Positions 8,188 through 16,606 of a DNA stretch of 47,736 nucleotides are shown here, piece by piece. Position numbers and translations under genes: made by a program. Each line of letters starts with the position of its first letter. The first letter of the stretch is position 1. Origin of the DNA: Bacteroidota bacterium (GTDB lineage: Bacteria > Bacteroidota > Bacteroidia > Chitinophagales > Chitinophagaceae); NCBI GenBank assembly GCA_003175935.1, contig PSRI01000065.1, forward strand, positions 1 through 47,736, read 5' to 3'. The notes under the pieces are model-generated. The model did not search any database. It saw only the letters and a list, made by a program, of their open reading frames with translations, and was not told where the DNA came from.

Positions 8188-9264
8188 ATGAAACTCAATT
8201 CTCGTTGCCTATTGATGAGTGTACTCCTGTTAACCGGAGGATTCATCCAGCAAATAAATGCGCAGGGAACAAAAACAAAAACCACTTCCTCAAAAACTGC
8301 CGCTGCTGCACCAGCAAATGGTCTCACAAAAGAACAAATCCAGGCAGCCCTAAATGAAGCATATGATAAATACAAAGACCTCAAAGAAGGCAAGAATGCA
8401 GATTATATTAAAGAACTGGCAACAGTTGACCCCAATATTTTCGGTATCGCAATCGTAACTACTGACGGCACCGTGTATACGAAAGGGGATGTTAAATCAA
8501 TGGTTTCCATCCAAAGCGTTTCTAAAGTGTTCGTAATGGCTGATGTTCTGGAAGCCCAGGGTCCTCAGGCTGTAATGGATAAAATTGGAGTTGATGCCAC
8601 AGGTATGCGTTTCAATTCAATTGTAGCCGTGGAATTGCAAAAAGGAAAAGAAATAAATCCTCTTGTTAACCCGGGAGCAATCGCTGCTACCAGTTTGATT
8701 ACAGGTGCAGATTCCGCAGCTAAATGGAAAAGAGTACAGGAAGTAATGAACGCATTTGCAGGACGCGAACTTCCATTTAATGGACCTGTATATGTTAGTG
8801 AAGCAGGTGACAATCTACGCAATCAGGCAATCGCCCATCTTTTGCTGGCTTATAACCGCATGTATTTTGATCCCGTTCAATCAACAGACGTATATACAAA
8901 ACAATGCGCTATAAATGTAAATGCACTTGACCTTGCAACAATGGCAGGAACACTTGCAAATGGTGGTTATAATCCTGTTACAAAGAAAACAGTCGTTTCT
9001 CCAAAAACAGTTATGGAAACTCTCGCTGTAATGGCAACAGCCGGATTATATGATAATTCAGGAATCTGGTTATTTACTACTGGTTTGCCTGGAAAGAGTG
9101 GTGTTGGCGGTGGTTTGCTAGCGGTAGCGCCTGGCAAATTTGGAATTGCTGTCGTTTCACCTCCACTGGATGCTGCCGGCAATAGTGTAAAAGCTCAAAA
9201 AGTAATTCAATACGTTGTAGATAAATTAAAAGTCAACCCTTACCTGGTTGATCCTGTAAAATAG
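8188..9264 (+). CDS. glsA: Glutaminase A, exported
   Basis: Glutaminase (glutamine + H2O to glutamate + NH3), serine beta-lactamase-like fold. The ATG at 8188 gives 358 aa with a signal peptide ending INAQ; the ATG three codons upstream is an alternative. Motifs visible are the catalytic S110-V-S-K113 in VSIQSVSKVF, NPLVNPGAIAATSLI, a VSEAGDNLRNQAIAHLL segment, and the terminal GLPGKSGVGGGLLAV. Usual GlsA length is about 310 aa; the excess is the signal peptide plus an Ala/Thr/Lys-rich linker at about residues 22-45. A periplasmic location is inferred from the signal peptide and contrasts with cytoplasmic E. coli enzymes. It is first of three co-directional genes with a porin-like protein and an amidohydrolase, which suggests nutrient scavenging. 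Confidence 0.93.
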   Translation: MKLNSRCLLMSVLLLTGGFIQQINAQGTKTKTTSSKTAAAAPANGLTKEQIQAALNEAYDKYKDLKEGKNADYIKELATVDPNIFGIAIVTTDGTVYTKGDVKSMVSIQSVSKVFVMADVLEAQGPQAVMDKIGVDATGMRFNSIVAVELQKGKEINPLVNPGAIAATSLITGADSAAKWKRVQEVMNAFAGRELPFNGPVYVSEAGDNLRNQAIAHLLLAYNRMYFDPVQSTDVYTKQCAINVNALDLATMAGTLANGGYNPVTKKTVVSPKTVMETLAVMATAGLYDNSGIWLFTTGLPGKSGVGGGLLAVAPGKFGIAVVSPPLDAAGNSVKAQKVIQYVVDKLKVNPYLVDPVK

Positions 9265-9315
9265 TTAGCGACGACCATTTAACTATAACACTGCAGTAAA
9301 ATAAAATTGAAGAGA

Positions 9316-10659
9316 ATGAATTTAAAGTCTGGATTAATCCGCTTGCTTACACTTATTGCACTTACTCAGGTATCAGAAAAATCCTGGTCCCAAAATGAAA
9401 CACCCCAGGAAGACAGCTTGAACAAAGTCATCTTATTCAAAAGAGGTATAGTAAAAGATACAACCTATGCTAACGTAGCGTCGGGAGAATTTACCCCGGG
9501 AAAGGGTTTTGATATTGCACGCACCAAATTTGGATCACTCAACATCAGTATTTATGCAATGGCCCGCTATCTGAATCAGATGCCGGGCCATCAAACATGG
9601 TACGATCACCTGGGAAGAGAAAAAACATTTACAGGTAGAAATGATTTCTACTGGCATCGTGTGATGATTTGGTTTTCGGGTTGGTTGGGCACCCCCAAAT
9701 TTACCTATACGGCAACTGTTTGGACCATCATGCCAACCCAGCAAACTCTTGTGTATGGTAACTTCCAATACAAGTTCAATAAACATGCACGCCTGGGAAT
9801 TGGTATTGCTCCAAACCTTTCTGTTAGATCTATGCAAGGCCCTTTCCCATTTTATTCATCAACGGATCGCACGATGGGTGAAGAATCCCTTCGTGGAGGA
9901 TTCACCAACGGTTTATTTCTTTCCGGCGAAATCGTTCCGAAATTAAATTATACCCTTATGCTCGGAAACAACCTGAGCATCCTGGGTATTCAGGCATCAA
10001 AACTCACGCGTGATCTTTCAAAAAGTGTTAGTCTGTGGTGGATGCCAACTACAGGAGAATTTGGTCCTCGTGGGGGAATGGTGGATCTGGAATACCACGA
10101 CAAACTTGCCACAAGGTTCGGTACTTCGATTGTTCATAGCCGTGAGGACAGGTTTAATAATATCGGCGAACCTTCTCCCGACAACACGCAGGTACGCATG
10201 ACCGATGGTCTTTTGTTTTTTGAGACCGGTGCTCTTGCTGATGGTGTGACTGTACTCAATGCAGATTATGATATGGCCGCAGTTGATCTTGGATTTAAGT
10301 ATAAAGGATTCAATTTGCAGACTGAATGGTATGGCCGCAGATTATCAAAATTCAATGCAGACGGACCAACTCCGATTAATGAAATCAAAGATTATGGATA
10401 CAGCCTGCAGATAAACTACATGGCAATTCCCAGGACACTGAATATTTATTTAATCAATTCTTATTTCTGGGATCAATTTAAGAGGCATCCATCTGAAATT
10501 GGAGGTGGCGTAAATATTTATCCAATTAAAAATAGAAGCTGGAGACTAAATGGACAGGTCGATTATATTCACAAAAGTTCAGCTGGTGGGACCTTTGGCC
10601 TGTATACAGCGGGTCAAACAGGTACTACAGTTACATTTGGTGTGGATGTATTACTCTAA
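9316..10659 (+). CDS. Porin-like outer-membrane beta-barrel
   Basis: The ATG at 9316 gives 447 aa with a signal peptide ending SEKSWSQ. The body is a large barrel of alternating strands: SLNISIYAMARYLNQMPG, FYWHRVMIWFSGWLGTPKF, YTATVWTIMPTQQTLVYGNF, and a terminal TGTTVTFGVDVLL. The conserved FGSLNISIYAMARYLNQ start and the DGVTVLNADYDMAAVDLGFKYKGF segment resemble phosphate-selective-porin-like proteins that are common in Bacteroidota, but I cannot assign a substrate. It lies 51 bp after glsA and 30 bp before the amidohydrolase gene, so it probably delivers substrates to that gene set. Confidence 0.75.
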   Translation: MNLKSGLIRLLTLIALTQVSEKSWSQNETPQEDSLNKVILFKRGIVKDTTYANVASGEFTPGKGFDIARTKFGSLNISIYAMARYLNQMPGHQTWYDHLGREKTFTGRNDFYWHRVMIWFSGWLGTPKFTYTATVWTIMPTQQTLVYGNFQYKFNKHARLGIGIAPNLSVRSMQGPFPFYSSTDRTMGEESLRGGFTNGLFLSGEIVPKLNYTLMLGNNLSILGIQASKLTRDLSKSVSLWWMPTTGEFGPRGGMVDLEYHDKLATRFGTSIVHSREDRFNNIGEPSPDNTQVRMTDGLLFFETGALADGVTVLNADYDMAAVDLGFKYKGFNLQTEWYGRRLSKFNADGPTPINEIKDYGYSLQINYMAIPRTLNIYLINSYFWDQFKRHPSEIGGGVNIYPIKNRSWRLNGQVDYIHKSSAGGTFGLYTAGQTGTTVTFGVDVLL

Positions 10660-10689
10660 TTTTTTTAAAATGATTTGAAATCATTCTAT

Positions 10690-11823
10690 ATGCAAAATTT
10701 CAAATTCACAAACTTAAAGCCCTTCATAACAGGAGGGCTTTTTCTTCTGAGTTTTGGCCCGAATAAAGGATTTACTCAGGCAGATAGCAAATCACTTTTC
10801 TACGATTCGCATTTCCACCTTACCAATTATGTGCAGGAAGGAATTACTGCGAAACAGTTTTTACAAATCATGGGCACTGATGTTGGCAGAAGCACTTTGT
10901 TTGGAATACCTCTTCAACAGCAATGGTCCTACGGTAACTCAGGAGATTTTGCACCGACTTATTATCTCGCGAGTGATGCACCACTGTATTATTATTCTTT
11001 TACCGACGCTTACATTGCCATGCAATACCGGTCACTCACACCCGAAGAACAAAAACGCTTCGATCCGATGATCACCGGATTTAATCCGGCAGATATGTAT
11101 GCTGCAGATCATATCAAGAGAGTATTGAAAACTTTCCCTGGCGTGTTTACAGGCATCGGAGAGTTTTCAATCCATAAAGAATTTGTTTCTGCAAAAGTTG
11201 CGGGAGAAAAAGCTTCGCTCGCTAATCCTGCACTTGATCGGATTCTTGATTTTTGCGCAGAGTCTGGTTTATTAGTGATTCTTCACAACGACATTGATAT
11301 GCCATTCCCTAAGGCGGGACAAGATCCTTACCTCATGAAGCAATTGCGTGATTTATTTATTCGACATAAAAACACACCAATCATTTGGGCCCATTGTGGC
11401 CTTGGAAGAATTGTACGACCAGTAAAAGATCAACTTGATTTGTTGGAAAAGGCATTGGGAGATCCTGAGCTGAGCCATGTAAACATTGATATCTCCTGGG
11501 ATGAAGTAGCAAAATATATTGTCTCTTCTCCTGAAACAATTCAGGCCATGGTGCGGGTGCTTAATAAATATCCCGACAGGTTTTTATTTGGCACTGATGA
11601 AGTTGCGCCGCCAAGCAAAGAAAAGTATATGAAGGTATACAACATGTACGCGCCATTGCTAAAGCAGCTTAGTCCAGACGTAAAGCAAAAATTATTGATG
11701 GGCAATTATCAAAGATTATTTGATGCGGCTCGGGTAAAAGTGAGAGCGTGGGAAAAGGCACATGCCAATGACTCGAACCAGGTTCCCGTGCCTACTCCGT
11801 CTTCAGGGACTGGTCAAAATTAA
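10690..11823 (+). CDS. Exported amidohydrolase (amidohydrolase 2, TIM barrel)
   Basis: The ATG at 10690 gives 377 aa with a signal peptide ending GFTQ. Metal-binding features of the amidohydrolase-2 family are visible in order: YDSHFHLTNY (H41-x-H43), VFTGIGEFSIHKE, LVILHNDIDMPF, IIWAHCGLGR and FLFGTDEVAPP with the final aspartate. The C-terminus ends in a Pro/Ser/Gly-rich tail. The family hydrolyses C-N or C-C bonds or acts as a decarboxylase; the substrate is not evident. It is the last of the glsA-porin-amidohydrolase set and is followed by a strong bidirectional terminator. Confidence 0.82.
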   Translation: MQNFKFTNLKPFITGGLFLLSFGPNKGFTQADSKSLFYDSHFHLTNYVQEGITAKQFLQIMGTDVGRSTLFGIPLQQQWSYGNSGDFAPTYYLASDAPLYYYSFTDAYIAMQYRSLTPEEQKRFDPMITGFNPADMYAADHIKRVLKTFPGVFTGIGEFSIHKEFVSAKVAGEKASLANPALDRILDFCAESGLLVILHNDIDMPFPKAGQDPYLMKQLRDLFIRHKNTPIIWAHCGLGRIVRPVKDQLDLLEKALGDPELSHVNIDISWDEVAKYIVSSPETIQAMVRVLNKYPDRFLFGTDEVAPPSKEKYMKVYNMYAPLLKQLSPDVKQKLLMGNYQRLFDAARVKVRAWEKAHANDSNQVPVPTPSSGTGQN

Positions 11824-11848
11824 TCTGATAAAATATTTCTTCTAAATA

Positions 11849-11886
11849 AAATGGGCAGATATAAAATACACCTGCCCATTTTGATT
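11849..11886. terminator. Bidirectional terminator
   Basis: Perfect 10-bp stem AAATGGGCAG (11849-11858) and CTGCCCATTT (11872-11881) with a T-rich right flank and an A-rich left flank. It serves the converging amidohydrolase and 11908-12399 genes. Confidence 0.75.
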
Positions 11887-11907
11887 TAATAACCACAATT
11901 GAATCAA

Positions 11908-12399
11908 TTATTTTTTCTCTTCCTTTTCCAAGGCTCCTATATATGGAATATTCGCCTGAATACTTGTCTTTATATAATTCTGAAGGAAGCTTTCAATATG
12001 AAGGAACTTCGCAGCCTGCATGGAATTTAAAGATTTTTTTACTTCAGCATAGTATTGTTGAAGAAGCGCATTATATCCTGCTTCATTTTTAAATAAGCGG
12101 GCTACAATATCATCAGTTTGCACTGCTGTTAATTTTTCAAAATTGGTTGCATATTGATCAAGAATCTTGATTCTTTCCTTGCCCAATTTTTTCCTTGCCG
12201 TTTCATAACGCTCATAAACAGGCCAGAATTTTACAGAATCCTTTTCGGAAAGTTGCATGGCTGCACTTACAAGTTCTCTTTTTTGTTTGCCCCACGCACC
12301 CTGTACAATTTGAATATCATCATCAGTAGCCTGAGCGCGAAGCTCATTGGTAATAAAGCTTCCTACTAAGAAAGCGCCGATTACAAATACCCTTTTCAT
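11908..12399 (-). CDS. Exported helical protein, Spy/CpxP-like in character
   Basis: The 163-aa protein has a signal peptide MKRVFVIGAFLVGSFITNELRAQ. The mature part is almost wholly helical and charged, with repeated K/E-rich helices (ELVSAAMQLSEKDSVKFWPV, YETARKKLGKERIKILDQYA, FLHIESFLQNYIKTSIQANI). An SEKDSVKFWPVYERYE block is typical of periplasmic proteins of this size in Bacteroidota. The look is that of Spy/CpxP or heavy-metal-sensor-like chaperones, but the LTxxQ signature is not clear. A WACNGTW pair lies about 122 bp upstream, between this gene and the divergent PhyH gene. Confidence 0.65.
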   Translation of the reverse strand: MKRVFVIGAFLVGSFITNELRAQATDDDIQIVQGAWGKQKRELVSAAMQLSEKDSVKFWPVYERYETARKKLGKERIKILDQYATNFEKLTAVQTDDIVARLFKNEAGYNALLQQYYAEVKKSLNSMQAAKFLHIESFLQNYIKTSIQANIPYIGALEKEEKK

Positions 12400-12518
12400 A
12401 ATTTGAAGTTTGATTTTATTGCACTAAATAGATTAAATCTGTTTCCAGAATTCAAGGCGGTTTAACGACAATGCCTAAATTAGTGTGATGGATATGATTC
12501 GAATCCTTTTATATCCGC

Positions 12519-12553
12519 TTAACCGTTCAATGGAAATTGGCTTAACAGTTAAA
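12519..12553. promoter_or_regulatory. WACNGTW direct-repeat pair (23-bp spacing), copy 3
   Basis: CTTAACCGTTCAA (core ACCGTT at 12522) and CTTAACAGTTAAA (core ACAGTT at 12545) start exactly 23 bp apart. The pair is 25 bp upstream of the PhyH-family ATG and 122 bp upstream of the divergent helical-protein ATG. The distance fits activation of the latter better. Confidence 0.5.
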
Positions 12554-12575
12554 TTGTAAGAAATAATCTGGGGAC

Positions 12576-13520
12576 ATGCTGGATACCATTCGTCGCATAA
12601 AGGGCATTTATTCAATCTACAACCTGTTTCACAAGAGGGAGCTCGTGCATAATGAAAGGATTTATAGAAAGTTGGGGATCCATAAACGATATTATTCCTC
12701 CGTTTCCAGCCGTGATTTCAGAAACCTTCCCATACCAAAATCAGATTCCCCGGATTTTGAAAAACAATTAAAAGCATCTCTTTTATTTTCCAAACTGGAT
12801 ACAGCTGCCCGGGATAGCCTTTTGGATTTCCCTTCACAGGGCTTCTCAGTAATCAGAAATTACCTTTCGGGTGGAATGGTAGACGCAGTTAATGCCGAGG
12901 TCGAAAATCTAATCATTAGCAAATCGGTTAGGTTCAACAAGGCAAATAAGATCATGTTCGGTATTCACGCATCCAAATTGCTTTGGGAAATCGGCAATGA
13001 TGAAGAACTGAAACAGGTTCTTTCGATATTAATGTCCGGCAACGCCACTTTGTTTCAAAGCATCAATTTTCTAATGGGTAGTGAACAGGCCACTCATTCC
13101 GATAGCATTCATATGACCACCTACCCCGAAGGCGGTCTGCTGGGAGTTTGGATTGCACTCGAAGATATCACTGATGAAAACGGGCCACTGCATTATTATC
13201 CAGGCAGCCATTTATTACCATATTATCTAAATGCCGACTACGAAAATGAAGGCAACAGATTTTTATTAGGAAACAAATCCTATGCAGAATATGAAGAAAT
13301 GATTGCAGAAAAAATAAAACAAAAAGGATTAGAGAAAATAAAATTTCTGGCACAAAAAGGTGATCTCCTCATTTGGCATGCTAATCTTTTTCATGGAGGT
13401 GAACCCCATCTGGATAAAACTAAAACCAGGAAAAGTATGGTTCTCCATTATTTTAATGAAGACGCCATTTGTTATCATGAAATCACCCAAAGACCTGCCC
13501 TGCTGAAAAACTTCGGTTAA
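12576..13520 (+). CDS. Phytanoyl-CoA dioxygenase (PhyH) family protein
   Basis: Fe(II)/2-oxoglutarate-dependent oxygenase fold, 314 aa, no signal peptide. The iron triad is visible as H174-S-D176 in QATHSDSIHM and H273 in LIWHANLFHGG. The 2-oxoglutarate-binding basic residue is likely the Arg in TRKSMVLHYF. The GPLHYYPGSH segment is the usual PhyH signature. A family-specific N-terminal extension of about 80 residues precedes the core. The substrate cannot be told; such enzymes hydroxylate small molecules or lipid-like compounds. It is followed at 67 bp by a propeller lipoprotein gene in the same direction. Confidence 0.88.
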   Translation: MLDTIRRIKGIYSIYNLFHKRELVHNERIYRKLGIHKRYYSSVSSRDFRNLPIPKSDSPDFEKQLKASLLFSKLDTAARDSLLDFPSQGFSVIRNYLSGGMVDAVNAEVENLIISKSVRFNKANKIMFGIHASKLLWEIGNDEELKQVLSILMSGNATLFQSINFLMGSEQATHSDSIHMTTYPEGGLLGVWIALEDITDENGPLHYYPGSHLLPYYLNADYENEGNRFLLGNKSYAEYEEMIAEKIKQKGLEKIKFLAQKGDLLIWHANLFHGGEPHLDKTKTRKSMVLHYFNEDAICYHEITQRPALLKNFG

Positions 13521-13587
13521 AGCAAATGATTTCATTAAGGCTGGCATAGACTATGTGGTTAAACAGATCCTCAACACTCACATTTTT

Positions 13588-14586
13588 ATGAAGTCTCATA
13601 TTTTTAATCTCATCGCATTGATGGCATTGCAAACATTTTTTAGTTGTAATGCGCAATCAAATTTTGGAACGGACCATCTCCAATTAATAAAAACCATTAC
13701 TCTTCCGGGAGTCAAGGGCAGGATTGATCATCTGGATGTGGACCTTAAAGACCAGATCGTATATGTTGCAGCCCTGGGAAATAATACTTGTAAAGTTGTA
13801 GATATACAAAATGAAAAAGTGGTGCACACTATATCAGGGTTAGATGAACCACAGGGTGTAGCCTATATCCCTCAGCAACATGAAATTTTTATTGCTAACG
13901 GAGGTAATGGTGATTGCTATTTTTATAACGCTGACAATTTTGAAAAAACAGGAACTATCCCATTGGGATCCGATGCTGATGATGTTCGATATGATTCTTC
14001 AGACAAGAAAATTTTTGTTGGATACGGTTCTGGTGGAATAGCAATTATCGACGCGGTGAATCATAAACAAATTGCTGATGTCAAATTGCCCGGCCATCCG
14101 GAATCATTTCAAATCGACAAAAGTCTGAAAAGGCTTTTTGTAAATGTCCCTGATGCAAAAACAGTGGCTGTTATCGATCTCGAAACTAATAAGCTAATTG
14201 CTAAATGGCCCAACACAAAAGCCGAAGCAAATTTCCCAATGTCGCTGGATAGTGACAGGCATATTGTATTTATTGGCTGCAGACATCCGGCCAAATTGAT
14301 TGCGAAAGACGGCAATACAGGTAATGAAATAGCTGTTGCATCTCTTACCGGAGATTCCGATGATTTATATTTTGATGATCAGTCAAAACAAATTATTGCC
14401 AGCGGGGGTGAAGGCTACATAAGCATTTTTAATACTGAGGGAAAGGCCATCAATCAAATCGCAAATATCAAAAGCAGGAACGGAGCCCGAACTTCCTTAC
14501 TCATTTCCCCAATTAGAGTTTTTGTTGTTGCCGCAAGAAGCCAGTCTGGCAATGAAGCTGCCCTATTGGTTTATAAGATCAAATGA
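13588..14586 (+). CDS. YVTN/NHL-type beta-propeller lipoprotein
   Basis: The ATG at 13588 gives 332 aa with lipoprotein signal ALMALQTFFSC (cysteine near residue 19); a GTG at 13555 is less likely. The body is made of repeated four-strand blades of about 40 residues with YVTN-like signatures: IVYVAALGNNTCKVVDIQNE, EIFIANGGNGDCYFYNADNF, KIFVGYGSGGIAIIDAVNHK, RLFVNVPDAKTVAVIDLETN and so on, six to seven blades. It probably sits on the outer membrane as a binding or surface-layer-type protein. The ligand is unknown. Confidence 0.85.
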   Translation: MKSHIFNLIALMALQTFFSCNAQSNFGTDHLQLIKTITLPGVKGRIDHLDVDLKDQIVYVAALGNNTCKVVDIQNEKVVHTISGLDEPQGVAYIPQQHEIFIANGGNGDCYFYNADNFEKTGTIPLGSDADDVRYDSSDKKIFVGYGSGGIAIIDAVNHKQIADVKLPGHPESFQIDKSLKRLFVNVPDAKTVAVIDLETNKLIAKWPNTKAEANFPMSLDSDRHIVFIGCRHPAKLIAKDGNTGNEIAVASLTGDSDDLYFDDQSKQIIASGGEGYISIFNTEGKAINQIANIKSRNGARTSLLISPIRVFVVAARSQSGNEAALLVYKIK

Positions 14587-14664
14587 ATACAACCTGATCG
14601 GGAAAACTTATATGCCTATTGTAGCATCTAAATATTTTGCAGCACATCAAAATCTAATATTAAC

Positions 14665-15432
14665 TCATTCTTTCCTGAGCGCATTAATCAATTTATCGTA
14701 GAGATGTTTTAACTGGAGATCACCGAAGCCGTAAATGCTTTCGCGCTTCCAGAACTCCCTGAACACTTCTTGAAAATCAGCAGGATTATTTTCAATTATT
14801 TCTGACAAAACTTTTTCAGGTCTTCCTAAAGATTCATCCTGCGGAAAACGTTCAACATGGGCTCTTATAACTTCTTTCAAATAAGGAAAGGAACTTGATT
14901 TCTTTTCCGACAAAGCAATCAATTCATTTAAATTTTGCTCTTTGTAATTCTTCCACAAATTTTCACCGAGCTGCAAATCTGATTCACTCAGGAGTATTTT
15001 TTTTGAATAACATGTTTTTAGTTCATTTATTCCAGCTGGTCCGAATCCATTCCAGAAATTTTTATCACCCTCCTGTAAATGGTTCGTGTAAACTGCATAG
15101 ACCTTTTTTGAAACAGGTATTCGATTCAGGAACCAAATGATAAACCACATATTTACCTGGCAAAAAAGGTCGTATTCAAACCAGAGATTAAATTCTGAAT
15201 CAGCGGGTGCGTTCTCCAATTTCTGAAATTCAGACACGACTATGCTGCGATACTCTTCAATAGTCGCATCATGAAAGGCAGCTCTTGATTTCCAAAATTC
15301 ATCGAGCGTTGCACCTGACAAATCTCCGTCAATGAGGCCTTCTCTCACAACTACAATTTCTCCTTCAATATTGGTTTCTGAAAAACTCTGTGCCAGGGAG
15401 TCTCCATTGAGGATTTGATATTTTTTCGGCAT
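14665..15432 (-). CDS. DUF1835 domain protein
   Basis: The 255-aa cytosolic protein has the DUF1835 N-terminus: YQILNGDSLAQSF, then EIVVVREGLIDGDL near residues 24-38. The following helices LWFEYDLFCQVNMWFIIWFL and the C-terminal PYLKEVIRAHVERFPQDE stretch fit the DUF1835 plus C-terminal companion layout. The family function is unknown. The gene converges on the propeller gene; no clear terminator lies in the 78-bp gap. Confidence in the family is good, but nothing on role can be inferred. Confidence 0.85.
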   Translation of the reverse strand: MPKKYQILNGDSLAQSFSETNIEGEIVVVREGLIDGDLSGATLDEFWKSRAAFHDATIEEYRSIVVSEFQKLENAPADSEFNLWFEYDLFCQVNMWFIIWFLNRIPVSKKVYAVYTNHLQEGDKNFWNGFGPAGINELKTCYSKKILLSESDLQLGENLWKNYKEQNLNELIALSEKKSSSFPYLKEVIRAHVERFPQDESLGRPEKVLSEIIENNPADFQEVFREFWKRESIYGFGDLQLKHLYDKLINALRKE

Positions 15433-15492
15433 GCGAATGATCTATGAGTCACAAATTTATCAATATCTATCAATGCAGACGCCAGTTTCAAT

Positions 15493-15500
15493 TAGTTTTG
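15493..15500 (+). promoter_or_regulatory. Promoter -7 box TAGTTTTG
   Basis: A TAnnTTTG match 25 bp upstream of the quinone-reductase-like ATG. No good -33 TTG was found at the usual distance. Confidence 0.45.
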
Positions 15501-15525
15501 CATTTCCCTGGAGAAATTTAAAATT

Positions 15526-16485
15526 ATGAAAGCATTAACCTTTTCTACTTTCGGACAACCTGAAGTCCTTGAATATCGTGAAATTGAAAATCCGGTTTTA
15601 AAGTCTGATGAAATTTTGGTTCAGATGAAAGCAATTGGATTGAATTATGCTGACATGATGCGAAGAAGCGGCGTATACCCCCTGAGGGGAAAAGCTCCTT
15701 TCGTCAATGGATATGAAGGAGCAGGAGTTGTAATTGACAATAATGGAAATTCAAATGTCAATATCGGAGAGAGAATAGGATTCGCCGATGTTCCATTTGC
15801 AAACGCAGAATTGGTTGCGGTACCTGTATCGCACGCCATTCCTTTGCCAGATGAAATAGATTTCGACACAGCTGCATCTGCCCTGCTTCAGGGCTTGTCT
15901 GCACAATTTCTTACCACTGATTGTCACAAAGTCTCCGCAGGAGAAACCGTTTTGATTCACGCAGCTGCCGGTGGAGTAGGGCAAATTATGATTCAAATCT
16001 GCAAAACGATTGGAGCAAAAGTAATCGGGCTTGTTTCGTCGGAAAACAAAAAGCTAATGGCACTATCCAAAGGAGCCGATCAGGTTTTTTTGTATTCTGA
16101 AAATTGGAGGAAATTAATTCATGAATTAATACCCTCAGGAGTTGATGCAGTGTTTGACAGTATCGGTAGCACGATTGAGGATAGTTTGCATGTAACTAAA
16201 GTTAGAGGCAATGTAGTTTTCTTTGGTATGGCAAGCGGAGAATTCAAGATAGGAGACCCGCTATATATTATCGGAACTTCCAAAAGAATTACAGGTGGAG
16301 ATCTATGGGATTATCTCACTTCAAGAGAGGAAAGAATCAGGCGTGCCAATCAACTTTTTAAATGGATCCTGAACAATGACGTTCAAATTTCCAAACCAAC
16401 AAAATTTAAACTATCTGAAGGAAAGGACGCTCATCAGTTTATGGAAAGTCGCAAGAGCACAGGGAAAATATTGCTGATTCCATAG
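15526..16485 (+). CDS. NADPH:quinone-reductase-like MDR oxidoreductase
   Basis: Medium-chain dehydrogenase/reductase of 319 aa, typical for quinone oxidoreductases (QOR). The N-terminal GroES-like part has LNYADMMRRSGVYP and FVNGYEGAGVV. The Rossmann part has the nucleotide-binding VLIHAAAGGVGQIMIQICK (AAxGGVGQ, near residues 146-158). The cysteines of the structural and catalytic zinc sites are absent, as expected for QOR rather than alcohol dehydrogenase. It probably reduces quinones or enones with NADPH in the cytosol. An SQR-like flavoprotein gene follows 121 bp downstream in the same direction. Confidence 0.88.
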   Translation: MKALTFSTFGQPEVLEYREIENPVLKSDEILVQMKAIGLNYADMMRRSGVYPLRGKAPFVNGYEGAGVVIDNNGNSNVNIGERIGFADVPFANAELVAVPVSHAIPLPDEIDFDTAASALLQGLSAQFLTTDCHKVSAGETVLIHAAAGGVGQIMIQICKTIGAKVIGLVSSENKKLMALSKGADQVFLYSENWRKLIHELIPSGVDAVFDSIGSTIEDSLHVTKVRGNVVFFGMASGEFKIGDPLYIIGTSKRITGGDLWDYLTSREERIRRANQLFKWILNNDVQISKPTKFKLSEGKDAHQFMESRKSTGKILLIP

Positions 16486-16606
16486 GCGTGATCGTTCTAA
16501 CGGTGGATATAATCGTATTGCTACATCGTAAAGTTTGTGTTATTCGATATTCAAAGCTTGCCGGAATAAATTAATTGTGTATTTCAAATGACTTAAACCA
16601 TTCTAC

